64,000 nt of DNA from Solea solea (taxonomy: Eukaryota; Chordata; Actinopteri; Pleuronectiformes; Soleidae), in NCBI RefSeq assembly GCF_958295425.1, contig NC_081135.1:25111613-25175612 (forward strand). The letters are read 5' to 3'. The notes below the pieces were generated by a model. It saw only the letters and a list, made by a program, of their open reading frames with translations, was not told the origin of the DNA and did no database searches. Positions 1-19,053 of this stretch are shown here, in pieces. Numbering within the stretch: the stretch's first letter is position 1; the number at the start of each line of letters is the position of its first letter. The position numbers were made by a program, and so were the translations under genes.

Positions 1-1834
1 ACTGAAACCAACCGTCAGCCCACCCTGTAACCACAACTACCCATGTTTGATTCACAATGTTCCAGCTCATGTCATGGTTCACATTTGTACAGACGAATGG
101 CTGCTAACACATCAGCATGGAACAGGTGATTAACATTTTCAACTGCTCAGGTTAGTCATTAAAAATAAAAAAAAACGGCATCAGGCAAACAGAGAAAAAC
201 CTTATTTGAGTCGTTGCTAAGCAGTTTAGTGGTTAGTAATGTGGCAAATAATGCACTTGGTACTTGTTTTATAAACAACAACTTTATATTTCAATTCAAA
301 TACAACTCGTATGCACAGAGAGAGAAAAAAAAATAGTAGTTTACATTATTTTCTAAAAAATATATCTTTAAATAGTCTCTCCAACAACAACTTAATATAC
401 ATATTTAACAAATCTTTGAGCAGAAGTAGTAGAAGAAATCCTTGGAGTTCCTAAATGTTTGCATTGTTGCTCAGCAAGTGTTTTCTGCCGGGACACGTGG
501 GACAATATACGCTACATGTTTGTTTTTGTTATTTTTCTTTCAGCCACATGTCACAAGATTTGTTCTAATAATGTTCAAAATCTGATTTTTCTGTACCTTT
601 TCCAGTCTAGGTCTTGGATGATGGAATATAAGAAAAGGAATAATATAAAGGTAAGCCATCAAACTAACTTACTATTCAATATTGAAGATTATCGTTATTT
701 ATCTAGATGCATAGATGTTGCTTAATACAGTAGTTGAATACAGCCTGAGTATTGCGTATGCCTTAACTACCTGAAAACCTGAAACAATGATAAACATGTC
801 ACAAAATACCCGATTAACAGTAAAAAAAAAAAGACGTATAAATGAACCATATGAATCCATCTGAGACGATCGAGTGGAATGAAAGCAGATGTCACCCTTG
901 GAAGAGCAAGGTGACCACACCACAGCACATTTTTTTCAACATTAATACTTCACAATTCCTTTTAAAGTTGAACCAAAAACACTGCAATACAATTGTTGTG
1001 TCTTTCGCCATTCCCTGTCCGTCAGATTATTTCCAACTAGGCCATTTTCAGATATGAAACTACAGTGCAACACCAGCATATTGATACACTGCATTCAGTA
1101 ATTACACAGAACGTGACTGACGCTTCAGAGGTTTTTCCAGTAAAATAATCATTGGTCAGTTAATTCAAATATACAGTATCGGCTCTTAAGACTAAAGAAT
1201 CAGCGGATTCACTGTAATTATTATTCCAACAGTAGAGTCTTTCTTCTTAACATGACTTGACTGCATAAATACCTATGTACAAACACAACTACAAATGTTC
1301 AGTCTACAAATGTGTTTTTCTTTCTTTCATGATACTTCACCTTTTTCCTCATATATTAATTTCTTCCACCTGTAACAACATGACCTAGCTTGATGTCAAA
1401 TGCAAACAATTATGACAAGTTACAGTAAGTACAGTACAAAGAAATGAGGAAAACGTACTTCACCTACTTTTTCTTTTTTTTTGTAATTTAATTTAATGTA
1501 AAGCCATTGTTTTTTAAGTCACAGTCTTTAGTTTTGATCTCTCTGGTGAAGGGATTGAAAAGGAGTGATATGTACGCCCATATTTCTAATGGTGTTGGTA
1601 TATTATTACTCTAAGACGCTTCTAATTCTTGAAACTATAATAAGACTAAAGTGAAGTTGTCTCAGTATGTCTCACTCTCTTGCACAATTTCAGTCGTTGT
1701 GTCACAAAAATGCATTTAGACTATAACATCAGTCGTCCCTTAATAGCTTCCTTGTTCTGAGAGACAGTTGTGCTTTGCTGCTCCTGTAAGCAACAAACAG
1801 AGCAAAGTAATCAGTGTGAAACACGTCTCTGTCT
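1..1834. other. 3' flank / 3' UTR of ihh, otherwise non-coding
   Basis: AT-rich sequence downstream of the ihh stop codon on the minus strand. No exon-like frame is visible. Two overlapping ATTAAA hexamers on the minus strand (about 1487-1497), 340 bases past the stop, could serve as polyadenylation signals, but I could not confirm the transcript end. The short frames here are compositional accidents. Confidence 0.5.
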
Positions 1835-7013
<5,179 letters not shown>

Positions 7014-7339
7014 CGCCTCAGGGGGGAGGGAGGGAGAGAGAGCTCTCCTGGGGAGAGATGTCTTCAGCGTCTCCCCGGTTCAGTCCCCGACTCCATCGTC
7101 CGTGACTGTCGCCACATCACGTCCGAAAATCCGCAGAAGAAGCTCATCACCTCGGCGACGAAGGACACCATAAGGACACCCAAAAATAGTTTTTTTATTA
7201 GCTCAGGAGAAGAAAAAAAAAAGACCCAAATGGAGAATAAACTTCGCTCCCTCCGCCTTGCAGAATCAACAGTAAGTGTGCAGGCTGTAAAGTAGGTGTA
7301 TTTAAACAAACAGGTTCAAAGTCGATTTAGTGGGTGAGA

Positions 7340-7700
7340 GAGCTGGAGAGTGAGAGGGAGAGAGAGAGAGAGAGAGCGGTCACTAATATCCAACTTGCAA
7401 TGTTGTGGTTTCTCTCCCTCTCTTTTCTTCCTCTCTGGGAAACTGTCACATCAGCCACTTTCTCCTGCTCTCTGGTTGCTGTTCCCTCTCTTGCTCTCTC
7501 TCTCTCTCGCGCGCTCTCGCTCTGCTTGGATCCAAAGCTGCTCCTTCCACATATGCGAGCGGGGCACGCATCAAGCTGCAGCTTTCCAGTTGAATGGAAG
7601 GGATATGAGTGATTCAAAACGATCTGTTGCCACTTCAGACCGCACCCTGCCAGTCCTGCCCTCCTCTCTCCTCTCTCCTTCCCCGCTGTCCCTTTAGTCT
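7340..7700. repeat. GA-rich then CT-rich low-complexity tract upstream of ihh
   Basis: A GA dinucleotide run (about 7350-7376) is followed by pyrimidine-rich sequence with CTCTCTCTCTCT at about 7495-7507. It lies 330-690 bases upstream of the ihh start codon on the minus strand, so it may fall in the promoter or 5' UTR. Arg/Glu- and Leu/Ser-rich frames here are shadows. Confidence 0.7.
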
Positions 7701-7955
7701 GCCACCCCCCCGCCCCTCCTGGGCACATGCAGGGCGCACTGACTGGAGTGTCCTGTCCACACTCCTCTGGCAGACACAGGCACAAGCACAAGCAGTGGGG
7801 GGGTGTTGCCTGTCATTGCTGCCACTTCACATTTCCAGTCATTGTTTGCATTTGCCTGTGCCCTTGACAACTCCTGATGACCCTGTTTTTATTCTACAGT
7901 GTAAAAAAAAAAAAAACAGGCATTCACAATCAATTAAATCAATACATTTCCTAGA

Positions 7956-7960
7956 GTACA

Positions 7961-8000
<40 letters not shown>

Positions 8001-8045
8001 CATATACATATATACATATAGAGAGAAAGCAGCACATATATATAC

Positions 8046-8076
<31 letters not shown>

Positions 8077-8187
8077 CATATATACATATAGAGAGAAAGC
8101 AGCACATATATATATACATGTATGTGTATATGTATATATGTATATATATATACATATATACATCTAGAGAGAAAGCAGCACATACAC

Positions 8188-8219
<32 letters not shown>

Positions 8220-8225
8220 GTATGT
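7956..8225. repeat. AT-rich minisatellite with about 70-75-bp units
   Basis: Alternating TATA/TACATA sequence in which GAGAGAAAGCAGCACATA recurs at about 8021, 8091 and 8166. The block ends in TATGTGCTGCTTTCTC (8220 onward), the reverse complement of the unit's GAGAAAGCAGCACATA, so the array can fold on itself. The Tyr/Ile-rich frames on both strands are artefacts of this repeat. Confidence 0.85.
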
Positions 8226-8465
8226 GCTGCTTTCTCCAGGTTCTCTGGGTTCCCCTCCCACAGTCCAGGCATTAGGTAACTTGGACACTCTAAATTGACC
8301 ATAGGTGTGAGAGTGGGTGGTTGTTTGTCTCTATGTGTGGCCCTGTGATAGACTGGCGACCTGTCCAGGGTGTACCCCGCCTTTCGCCCTATGTCAGCTG
8401 GGATTGGCACCAGCGCCCTCTGTGACCCACATGTGGAGGATAAAGCGGTAGAAGATGGGTGGATA
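8226..8465 (+). repeat. Teleost SINE 3' portion
   Basis: Reads CTTTCTCCAGGTTCTCTGGG, then CCTCCCACAGTCC, GACTGGCGACCTGTCCAGGG and AGCGGTAGAAGATGGGTGGA, in the same order as the full copy at 36609-36935 but lacking the tRNA-like head. It directly abuts the minisatellite. Confidence 0.85.
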
Positions 8466-8854
8466 TATGCTGCTACTAATGCTTGTTCCACCGGGCTGCA
8501 TTCCATTATCAAATAAGATCAAGGGTCAGTGGTTGACTGGCTGGCTACAGTGTTTTGTTGGCTGACTGGATAATGGGGTAATTTACTACCTGTAAGGACG
8601 TTTTACTGGAGGACTGACTGACTGTCTTTAGCTTGTTTGACTTGCTCAGTGGCCAACTTACTGACTGGCTAAATGACTGCTGAATTACAACTCTCGCTAG
8701 TTGCTCTATAAAGTTGCCTAATTAATTGACAAGATTAACTACATATTCCAATTTCTTGACTTTCCTCCTACAGACAAATTGCATCTTTAATTTATGAACA
8801 CAAGCTGTCTGGGTCCCTGTCTGCAAGCTGTGTGTGTGGTGGCTAATGCGCATG

Positions 8855-8887
<33 letters not shown>

Positions 8888-8897
8888 CGAGAGAGAG
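8855..8897. repeat. (CA)n(GA)n microsatellite
   Basis: Compound dinucleotide repeat: ten CA units followed by an imperfect GA run. Confidence 0.9.
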
Positions 8898-10282
8898 TTA
8901 AACAGCAGCAAATGCAGCCCCCTCCAAATTAGCTCTTCAAATATTTGCCAGCAGAAAATCAGTGGTCTCACCCCCTGTTTCTCAGTGCAGGCTCCTTTGA
9001 ATGAACTGAACTGTATAAGACTGAGGGTTTCCACAATTTATGTTTTATTATTTGTGCGCGCAAACATCATAAAGTATTTTTGCTGCACCGCTGCTTTTCA
9101 TGTCCCTCGCCTGGAACACAGGAAGGCAAAGAGCAAGATTCACACACGGTAAACAGCCATCTATAGCGATGTTTACCTTTTAGCTGAAATAGAACATCAA
9201 CCGACACTTGTGCAAATTCATTAGAACGTACCTGGTGTGGAACTTACAGTGCACGCCCATTAAAAGAAATCAGTATTCATCATAATGGTGTCAGTGTTGT
9301 GCTCAGTTTCACTCCAGCTTTGCAGAGGCTCTCAGATATGTCACATCATCATACTGTAGCAGGGAAACTGTTCTTATGATTTTTACAGAAGTCTCCGTTC
9401 AGCTGCTTGATAACTAAATCGGAATCTGAATATTTTATTAATACCCAGGAGGAAATTGGGTAAATATACAGTAGGTTGAGGGTATGGTCAATTGGCAACT
9501 TGTGTAAAATCCATCAGCTGAAGAACTCCCTTGCAAAGCCCTTGTAGCCTCACCAGGATGCAGCGTAACAAGTGAGATCGTTGACCATTAAGGCAAAGGC
9601 TAAGCCAAGCAGCAGCTGCATGGCTTTACTGGAGAGAAATCAGAGTGGCATCAATTTTCTGGTTCATGGTCTTTTACCATTAATCAGCGATACAAGTGGT
9701 TTTCCATTGCCTCTTTTGCTTTTTGTATTTATCGTGTGCAGAAAACGTTATGCAAATTTGTGTGTACCCGCATTTGCACAGGCATATGTTTTCCTGTAAC
9801 TATCAACATTTTGTGGCCGAGCGTATGTGAGAGAGCGTGTGTGCGCGTATCATCCTTCCTTTGAAGATCATAAATACAGGCGTGGCTCCTGGCAGGCCCG
9901 CTGCCTATTCAGCGTGGCCGTCGACAATGCCTCAGAAGTGGTCACATTCTCCCATCCATCCATCCCTCCCTTCATCCATCCATCTCTCTGTTCCTCTTTG
10001 ACTCAAGAGGGGACACTCTGGCCTCTCAACATGGCAACAATTTGATCAGATCAAACCAAAATGGAGCCTCTCACCGTGCAATCTTTCCGCTCTACTCTCC
10101 GTTAACCTGTAAATCTCTCTGTCTGACACTGATCCCGTGAGCAACTTTTGGCACTACACTGAACCGACTGACATGTTTCACACACTGTAAGGAATGGGCT
10201 CAATGGAGGCTCCCGAAATGCACAAAGAGACACACACACACATCCATGCATGTGTGCAAAGTAGAAGCTCATATGTTCACAG

Positions 10283-10303
10283 ATACACACACACACACAC
10301 ACA
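10283..10303. repeat. (CA)n microsatellite
   Basis: About ten uninterrupted CA units. Confidence 0.85.
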
Positions 10304-11785
10304 TACACCAGGCCGACCAAGAATCAGGCCCTCGCTCATTGATGTTTGTTAAAGTTATTAATTTTCTCTGTGAAATAAGAGGCCATGGTGGCAGGACATG
10401 GGGAGATGGGTGCCAGCTCCAGAATCTGCCTCTGCTTTCATCTGCTTACACTGGGGCTCTATGAGTCCACAGCACAGGGCCTTTACATGGGCACCGGGGT
10501 TACCCACGCATACCCGGGGCCCTAACCAACAAAGGCTCCGAGTGGGGCAAAAGGAGACACGGATGAAAGGAGATGCCAAGACCGAGATGAAGAAAGAGAT
10601 GGGGAGAATGTCAAAAAGAATGACACAGAGAGATAATGAGAGAGGAGGGAAAAAAATTGCACAGTGATTGAGGAGAACATATCGGGAAATAAGGGAGCAA
10701 CATGTGAATTGAGAAGTCGATGAAAGAAAAAGGAGAAGGGGAGAAGAATTCAATGTGTTGGACCAGAGACTGAATGGCATGGCACATTAGCTGGTAAACA
10801 AGCGACTTTTGGGTTGTTTTGCACTCAGTGGAAGCTAGCGTGTTTGTGGCTTGTGGTGGATCGCTGTAATGGGGGTTAAAGTACGTTATGCTCAAGGTAA
10901 CAACAGCCAGTGGCTAAAACCACCATCCCTCTTCTTCCTCCTCCTCCTCCTCCTTCTCCTCCGTCTCTCCCTCCACACACTCTAGCGTCCAACCCCAGAC
11001 CACAATAAACACCTAACACTACGTCCCTATACATAAGGCTTCTAAGTATCCTAGTGGTTCTAAACCTTGTAAGCCTTCATTTTCCAAGACAAGGGGATAA
11101 AACTTCCTGGACGTGCTCCACTTTTGCTGTAGCCTTCACACATTTCGCCATACATTTTTGGCAGTGAGCGCCACTTGCCAGTGACAAATAGTTTAGGGCT
11201 GAGCCGGAACTAACATGGCAGCCAGTGAAAACCACACTGACCAAATCTGTCTATCAATGGTTCGGAGCCGCACCAATACTGGTTGTGCTGAAGGCCAGTT
11301 TAGTGCAGCGTATTTGGTCAGAGAGCAGACAGAAGGAAAATAAAAGCAGGATGATATAAAAGTGGAGCACAGGCTAAATGTGTCTTGGAGTTAGTGGGCT
11401 AGGCTAGCCACTGCATGGCTTAAGCAAACAAAGACCTGGCCAGGCAACTGAAGTACGCTGCGCTCTGACACTGAACACATACAGGCATGGCAGCATGGGA
11501 GCTCATGTACATGCTCATACACAATTCACACATGCACACAAATACAGTCTAGGTCATTAAACATACACACGGGGAAACGGTGCACATAGTTACACATGGA
11601 ATATGTGGCGTTAGTGCATCGCAAACAGCGTTTGCTTGCAATAGTGTCTCCTGAAAATGAAAATTCCTACTACAGAAGAGAAACTCAGTTTGCTAACCAT
11701 GACTGACTGATTGCAAATCATATTTCCGCCTCTGTTTGTGTAATGATACTTGCAGTTGAACTTCATATTTATTAATTACATATGT

Positions 11786-11810
11786 TGTGTGTGTGTGTGT
11801 GTGTGTGTGT
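11786..11810. repeat. (GT)n microsatellite
   Basis: About twelve uninterrupted GT units. Confidence 0.85.
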
Positions 11811-14800
11811 TTTTTAAAGTTCCTTAAAAAGACTAGTCTTAAATTAAGACTTGAGGGCTGAGCGAGACTCATGTTCAAAAGATTGGAGGCTTGCTTAAAG
11901 ACTGTTGACAAAGATGAGGCAAATTTGTATGAAGTGTCCTAATAACAAGTCCAGAAGTTGGGTAATGCCAACAATAATGCTGTCAGTGCGTCTGCTGTAC
12001 CCTCTCCATGTCAAATGAGGGATTTTTTCTCCTCCCTCTTGCCATCCCCCCTCTCTCTCCTTGAGTGTGTGCCACATCTGCGGGCTCTGTGGTGATGTTT
12101 CTCTGCTCAGAATGGATTCACCAGCTCAAAAACGTCCTTATTATATTTATATTTTACTACACCACTAGAAAACCATGCCAGCTGCACTGCAGAACTTTGG
12201 GCAGAAAGAGGGAGAGAGACCCAAAGGGGAGGAGGGCAAGTGAGGAAGGAAAAGAGAGAGAGTGAGAGAAACAGAGCGAGAAGGGGGAGGAAATGACAGA
12301 TGGGGGGGAGAAAACACAGAACCAAACAACAAGCAAACACATAGACGAGGGTAAAGAAAGGCAGGTGAAGACAGGAAGGGGAGAAGAGTGGAAAAGCACA
12401 AGTGAGGTGGCTAGAGAGAGGATTGAGTGGGCACCCTGTAATAGCCCATGACAATATGATTACCAAGGGTGCTCAAAGGTAAACACAGTAATGGACTATA
12501 GAAATAGAGAGAGGGAAATGAAAACAGTGTCGAGTCAAGTTACTGTTGCACTCACGTGCGCACACACACATACCACATTTACGCAGATGTCTCGCTGAAG
12601 TGAGTTTTTTAGTGACCTCTAATGATCGGAGGTGGACATGACTTTGAGAGGATGTGCCGACGAGAGATGAGGTGGCTCGAGAGTTCACAGAGGAGGTGAG
12701 AGGTGGCTGCGAGTGGGGATTTGGACGAGTACTGCAAGAGGAGGAAACTCACAGTGGGAGGATGTAAAGAGCACACACGAGTGTATGAAGTTAGGGGCAG
12801 GGTGAACGTTGGCCGATTGTCTCCATTCCATGACATGAAGTCATGCAGCAACAACAAGAGCAGCTGAGGGTCACTGAAAAGCACAGTTGATGTTCAGGGC
12901 TGAGTGACAAATAAGTCCGCAATTTCTGGTAAATGTCAATATTTATTTACTTATTTATAGGGAGGAAATAACAGTAATATGCAGCTGGGATAAACAGACC
13001 AGCTTTCACCTGTGATGATGTTTTTTCCTGAGGTGAGACTGAGGATGTGGCTCAGGATGAGCAGGGATTTGCAGAGGAGATCAGATTACTGCTGCTGATG
13101 TTCACTTCTGCTGTGTTCCCCTTATTGTCTGGGGTCAGACCCAGACACCTCTGTGCCATAGTTCACATCCGTATTGTAATGTCATTGGTCAGTGGTCAGT
13201 GGTCAATGGTCATGGACGGGTCTCAGTGAGAGCATCCCTGCTGCGTGAACTATAACACATGCCTCCGTCTGATCAGTGAAGATGTAGGATTGTGCCAATG
13301 AAGGCTGATAGGAGAACAGAGAGTTATGTCACGTAGTATAGGTTGTGATCCTTGTGTGTCGAGAACGATCTAGTAATATGCCTAATGCAGACGTACAAGG
13401 ACAGAGAAAAGGGTGGTACCTCTGTCGCTGCGAGGCTTTTAATTACCACTCCTCGTGTCTTCCCTCAGAGGAACCAATCTCGTCAGCGACTCATGGACTG
13501 CTGCAGCTCCTTTAGCTCATAGTCTGTGTCCTTACAGCCTTTGTAGCAGGTGGTGGTAGTGCAAACAATACCTACATTAAGAAACCACTGTGTCAAATAG
13601 ATATTAATCCCGCAAAGTTTAAGGAAAATAGTGTGAAAATCTCGTCATTCTGGAGAGGAAAACACTTTTTCCAGGGTTTCCTTTGTAAAATGTTCTTCTA
13701 TAATCTGCATCTCTTCATAAATTGTCTAGTTTTTGTCAATATCTTTTATCTCCTATTCACTTTTTTAAACTATTCAATTAATATAATACAAACCAAGTTC
13801 ATTCAAATCTGTTTAGGGGTGCACAGGCTTCATGCAGAGTGGTATTTATAGAAATCCTCATCATATTCACTTTCCCATGAGGCTAATAAGGTTACCACAG
13901 TGGAACAGTTGCCACTAAGGAAGGAGATTGAGACACTGGAACAATATTTTGTCAAACAAACAGCAGGGTTAATTGAGATTGTTATCAAAAGGAAGAAATA
14001 CAGGCTACTCCCAATAAAACCAAGGCCACAATAGCTGCAGGACTCAGTGTGCAAGTAGGTTTTAATATTTCTTTATATCTTTTTTTCCAATACATTCAGC
14101 TCTGTACAAAACGAAAAATGAAATCTATGTGATTTACTCGGAGATAGAAGTACAGTTTCAAATAATGTCAGTCGAGTCGAGGTGAACCTTTCCAGTCTGT
14201 GGATTAAAACCAGCTGTTCAACCGTGAGACAGCTCCTTTGTCATGTGTGTGCATCCACTTGACAGATCCACATGAACTTAGTCAACAGCCAGTATCAGTG
14301 AGGCCGAGTCATAAACTGTCGCTCATGCAAACACACAAAATAGACCGAGTTAGGTTAGTTTGCGGAGAACCGGGTTATTTGCAGAAGTTTGTGTGACACT
14401 GTGAAAAAAACATCCGCAGATACATGAAGGCAGAGTGAGTAATGTCCAACTATCAGCTGGAAGTATGAGGTGAAGACTCAGGTTCAGCGATGAAGCCAAA
14501 TATGGAAATAAAAGAAAGAAGAAAAGCAAGACGTAGGAAGAAGATGGACGTGAAACGAGTTCATGCAAATGCAAAAAAGAAAGAAAATAGAGATAAAGAA
14601 AGCAGGAAAGTAAAAAAAGAAAGAGGTTGAGAGAGAGCAAAAGAGCAAGATGGATGGCTATGAAGACTGGTACTGATCAGTAGCTCTTTCTGTGATGCGG
14701 CTTCCAGCTTCCAGCCCACCGATTGGTCAGCAGCCTAACTCGGAACATGCGTTCCCACAATCCCTCAGCACCACTTCAATCCCACCACACTGGTTCACCA

Positions 14801-17800
14801 CTCTGTGGCTCAAAACAGTGCCTGCTGGCATGGGCAACATATCAATAAATTCATTACGCATTTATACTTAAATATTTATACTGCAGCAGTGTGTTTTGCA
14901 CAGGGACGGTATTTATAGTGTGCATGCGTATCTGTTTGTGTGTCTCTGTATGTTTGTATTTATAACACGGTGTCACATCGTAGCCCTGTGCTGCGGTGAG
15001 ACAGCTGTCTGGGGTGGGGGTAGGGGGGCGTTGGCTTTTGGGCATGGTGGTGGTTGTGGAGGGGGGAGTTCTCGTCGGTGTGACAGAGAACAAGTGGAAA
15101 GTCTGAGAGACGAGCATTTAACAGAGATGTATATCCGATGAAGAAAGCGAATATCGAGAGGAAACAGGCATGGTCGGGAAAAGACAATAAGGGAGATGGA
15201 AATGAAGAATTAGTGATACAAATTTGATAAAAATAATAATAAAAAAAATCATATATTGCTCGAAAACAATCTCTACTGCCACTGCAAACGGGCAAAATGA
15301 AGAAACACAAATGCAAAATGCTTTTATTGTTATCCACCCACTGACTCATTTGGACAAAGACAGAAATATTCATTCTTTGGAAAACAGAAACAAGGGAAAT
15401 TACACGGTGTCTTATTGTTCAGTTGTTTACTGCATGCAGACAATCCCATTCAGAAGCCCATTTTACATACTTTGCCATTGTTTGTACAGTTACAATGGTT
15501 TTTATGGAGTCCAGTCAAAGCAGGAGCGGGGGACTACGTGCCATCTAGAACATGGAAGAGAAGGTGAAAAGGACACGTTAGAGCTGACGTGGAGCTGAAC
15601 GACACGTTAACAAAGCCACAAGGCCTGTGTATTTGATATTACACTGTGTATTTGCAATGTCTCCCCCACAAATCCGAACTTACAACATACAGTATGAAAG
15701 CTGTGACAAATTACTTTTCATCATGACCTCAGTCCGTTACTATAGTAACCAAGGGCACTAGGATGTCTCTGCTAAGGGTGCATTTTTAACCAAACTCTTC
15801 ATTAGTGTCACGGAGGAAAAACTGCAACTGACTTATGAATGAATTACTGATGGGGAAGTTGTTGCTGGATGTGGTGACTTGTGTACTGTGCATGTTTACA
15901 CAGTGAACCACCAAAGGAGTGGAACATACATGTCCTGTGTGTGTGTGTATTAATGGATGCATGTCGGTGATGAAACCATGGATTTCCCTCATGTATTATT
16001 GTCATATAACGTTCACTCGTTCATGTAAAATGCAAATTCCCTTTACCTTTTTGTGAAAAACCAAAACAAGCCCTACTCCGTGTGGACGCGTGTTCGTGAA
16101 TGAACGAGTGAAACGTGTGTGTGTCCGTGCTGGTGTTGCGCTCATACATGTACCACTGCTGCTCCCTCTGTTCAAAAACATGTCTGTGGTCCAAACATAC
16201 AGAGGCCTCACCGAAAATAACACCCCAGTCGACGTCTTCATTTGACTTAATTCACCATCAACGGCCTCATTTTACCTTACCATAATTATACCTCGTTCAG
16301 CCTCCATTCCCCAGCAACAACATCTGCACTCCATTTTCATCAGCGACTCAACATTAACATTAAGATTACGCCATGAACAAAATGGATTTAATGCGTCTTT
16401 CTTATTTAATATTAAATGAGAAACATAATACGTGTCATACAATTTTGTCTGATCAGACTAAGCACATTAACAACACTGACTGTGTGCAGTCAAAGACAAA
16501 GGTAACACAGACGTGGGAAAGAAATTAAGTTAAGCCTCATAGTTTATACTCCGTATTGTCATCAATATTTAACATTTTCAACAAGTGCAAAATACAATTT
16601 CTTCTCATTACCTCCCCTGTATACTACTACTGCTACCACTACTACTACTAATAATAATAATTATTGAGAAACATCTAGTCAAAAATGATAATTTCAGGGT
16701 TTGATATCAGAGTTAATCATTACAACTTTAAGGGAATGAAAGAGAAAGAGTATAACTGAGCATCAAGTCATCAAGCATACAGTTTAATGTAATGCACATG
16801 TTAGACTTGTTAATGCGTCCCTTCCTAGCTCGGAACAGCACGCTGCCGTAGATGACATAGGGCAACAGTTTTTACGCGTGTGTGTGTGAGAGAGAGAGAG
16901 CTGAGTGAGATGATGTGAGAGTACGAGGGAGGTTGAAAGAGAGACAGAAACCGGGAGACAGCGACGGACAGACCGAGAAATTAGGGGCTCTGCAGACCAG
17001 AAACTGCTCTGACTCAGACAAAGTCAACATCTTCGCTGACATCACTGACCATCAGCTCCATCATTTCTCCGACTTTAAATGCTTTGATGGACCAAACAAC
17101 CTTCATTTGTCTTAACCCACAGGGATTTTACTACTGCCAGTGAGACAGGGAAAGCACTGTCTCACTCGAAAAAAAAAAAGCCAAGGCATGTTTATGCTAC
17201 ATTAAAACCTTTTAAAAGCTTTGAAACATTTTAGTTTCGGGTTGTAGACACAAACTGAAAAGATGAGTTTGATATCTCTAATAGATTTTTAGAAAACAAC
17301 ATTTGACTAATGTGTCTTTTTTTTTTGCAGTGGCTGGCTTCTTGGAGAGCAGTTTTGTGAATAAGAAGACTAGTGTGAGGTGAGAGAGGTAGACAACTTA
17401 CCACAGGCGTCCTGCAGGCACCAGTCAAATATACACCGTTCTAATTAACACTTGTGAAAACCCCATAGCAAGGCTAACGGTGTGATCCATGATAGGTTTT
17501 CCTACATTACGTAGCAACGCGGGGTGTGAAATGGGAATGTATTTCTACTATTTTGTGCAACAGAGCAGTTGATAAAAAAGCTGAAATAGGTAAAGCAGAA
17601 AATGTGGGGAAATAATGTATTTCCGTTATAAAAAAACCCAAAAAACAGGCTGGTAATTTGTATGAAGAAAGGAGCGGGGTAGAGGTTTAAGGTTGTCTAC
17701 AGGGGGGGGGGGGGGGTGTCGGGGTTTCAAACCAGCAGTCTCTAATCCTGACACACTGCCTCTGGCAATTATAAGGCCTTCAAACACGGCCGGTGGGAGG

Positions 17801-18245
17801 AAAAAACATGACCAGGGAGACCAGACTAGCGCCGAGGCGTATTTAGCAACATACCGGCAGACTGTAATTACATATATGGCTAACAGAGAGATTTAATGAC
17901 TTTTTCCTCCTTCTACTGATTGACAAGGCAGAAAGAGGGGTTGATGGGGGGTGGATAAAGAAATAAAGCGCGGCCTCGCTGTTTCATTTCAGCAGCATTT
18001 CAATTTTTTTATTTTTTTTGCTAAACAACTTTCTTTTAAAGCTGTAGAACATTTGTGTTACTTGTAATCGTCTTCTGCCTTAGGGGTCGCCTCCATCTTG
18101 CCCTAGCCCTTGTATCCTCTTCTGTTACGCCAACTGTCCTCACGTCCTCCATCACAACTGTGGTCTCCCTCTCTCCTCCTGCCTGGCAGATCCATCTCAT
18201 CATCCTTTTGTCCAATATAATCACTATCTTTCCTCTGTACATGAC

Positions 18246-18285
18246 TATATATATATCTATATATATATATATATATATATATGTT
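18246..18285. repeat. (TA)n microsatellite
   Basis: Run of TA units with one TATC interruption. Confidence 0.85.
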
Positions 18286-18755
18286 TATCTGTCTACCTGC
18301 CTTCCTGTTTGTGTAAAAACCCTCCTTCGTGACTTACTTTGGTGGTTTTGAATCACTTGCATCACTTTGAAAACTGTACCTTCTGATCTCTTCAGTGGCC
18401 ACATGCATGTATGTGTGAATATGTGTCATCTAAAGCACGGCTATTGTTTAATTTTAAATCCAGCGACACTGTGTGTCACTGTGCAAATACACATGTATGA
18501 TCCCACGATGCTCTATATTCAGTTAGTTGTAATCATCCAACCTCACCACATTATGGCTCAAAATAGTGAATATCCCGGACAATCTGCTGGGATGAGACAG
18601 AACGTGATGAGATGATACTGTGCTCTGTGTTCTGTGATCAAACTGTGACGTTCCTGCATACATTGCTGTAAATGTTAGTGCCGCTGTGATACTTCATCTT
18701 GCACAATGTGGGCCTTATGAACATAGGCTGAGCGTGTCTTGACTATGTGTTAAAA

Positions 18756-19053
18756 TACACTCACAGGCCACTTAATTATAACACCTGTTCAACTGCTTTT
18801 TAACACAAATATCTATCAGCTAATGACACAAAAGCAAACTCAGTGTTTTGACGTGGTCAAGACAACCTGCTGACGTGGGGAAAGGGGAGTTTACTGACTT
18901 TTCACACAGAACAACCTCTAGGGTTTACAGAGATTTGTCCAAAGAGGAGAAAATATCCATGTGAGCAGCAGTACTCGGGGCGACACTGCCCTGTTGCTAC
19001 CAGAGGCCAGAGGAGAATATCCTGGCTTGTTCGAGCCGATAGTGCCTGCAAAT
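18756..19053 (+). mobile_element. Tc1/mariner-type transposon relic, 5' portion
   Basis: Starts TACACTCACAGGCCACTTAA, which matches the terminal repeat of a fish Tc1-type family. Internal blocks follow in family order: CCTGTTCAACTGCTTTTTAA, ACGTGGTCAAGACAACCTGC, CCTCTAGGGTTTACAGAGAT, AGAGGCCAGAGGAGAATATC. The plus strand still codes a transposase-like scrap around GQRRISWLVRAD, with internal deletions. Homology ends near 19053 and no right terminal repeat was found. Non-functional. Confidence 0.75.

Noticed and set aside
7334..8091. Ser/Leu- and Arg-rich frames just upstream of ihh
   Set aside because: Derived from CT/GA low-complexity sequence, with no family resemblance.
7839..8512. Long Tyr/Ile-rich frames over the TA block
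   Set aside because: Pure microsatellite/minisatellite translation, with no start context or homology.
12107..12466. 119-residue Leu/Phe/Ser-rich minus-strand frame
   Set aside because: Antisense of a purine-rich tract (AGAGAGGGAG-type); hydrophobic content follows from pyrimidine-rich codons, not from a membrane protein gene.
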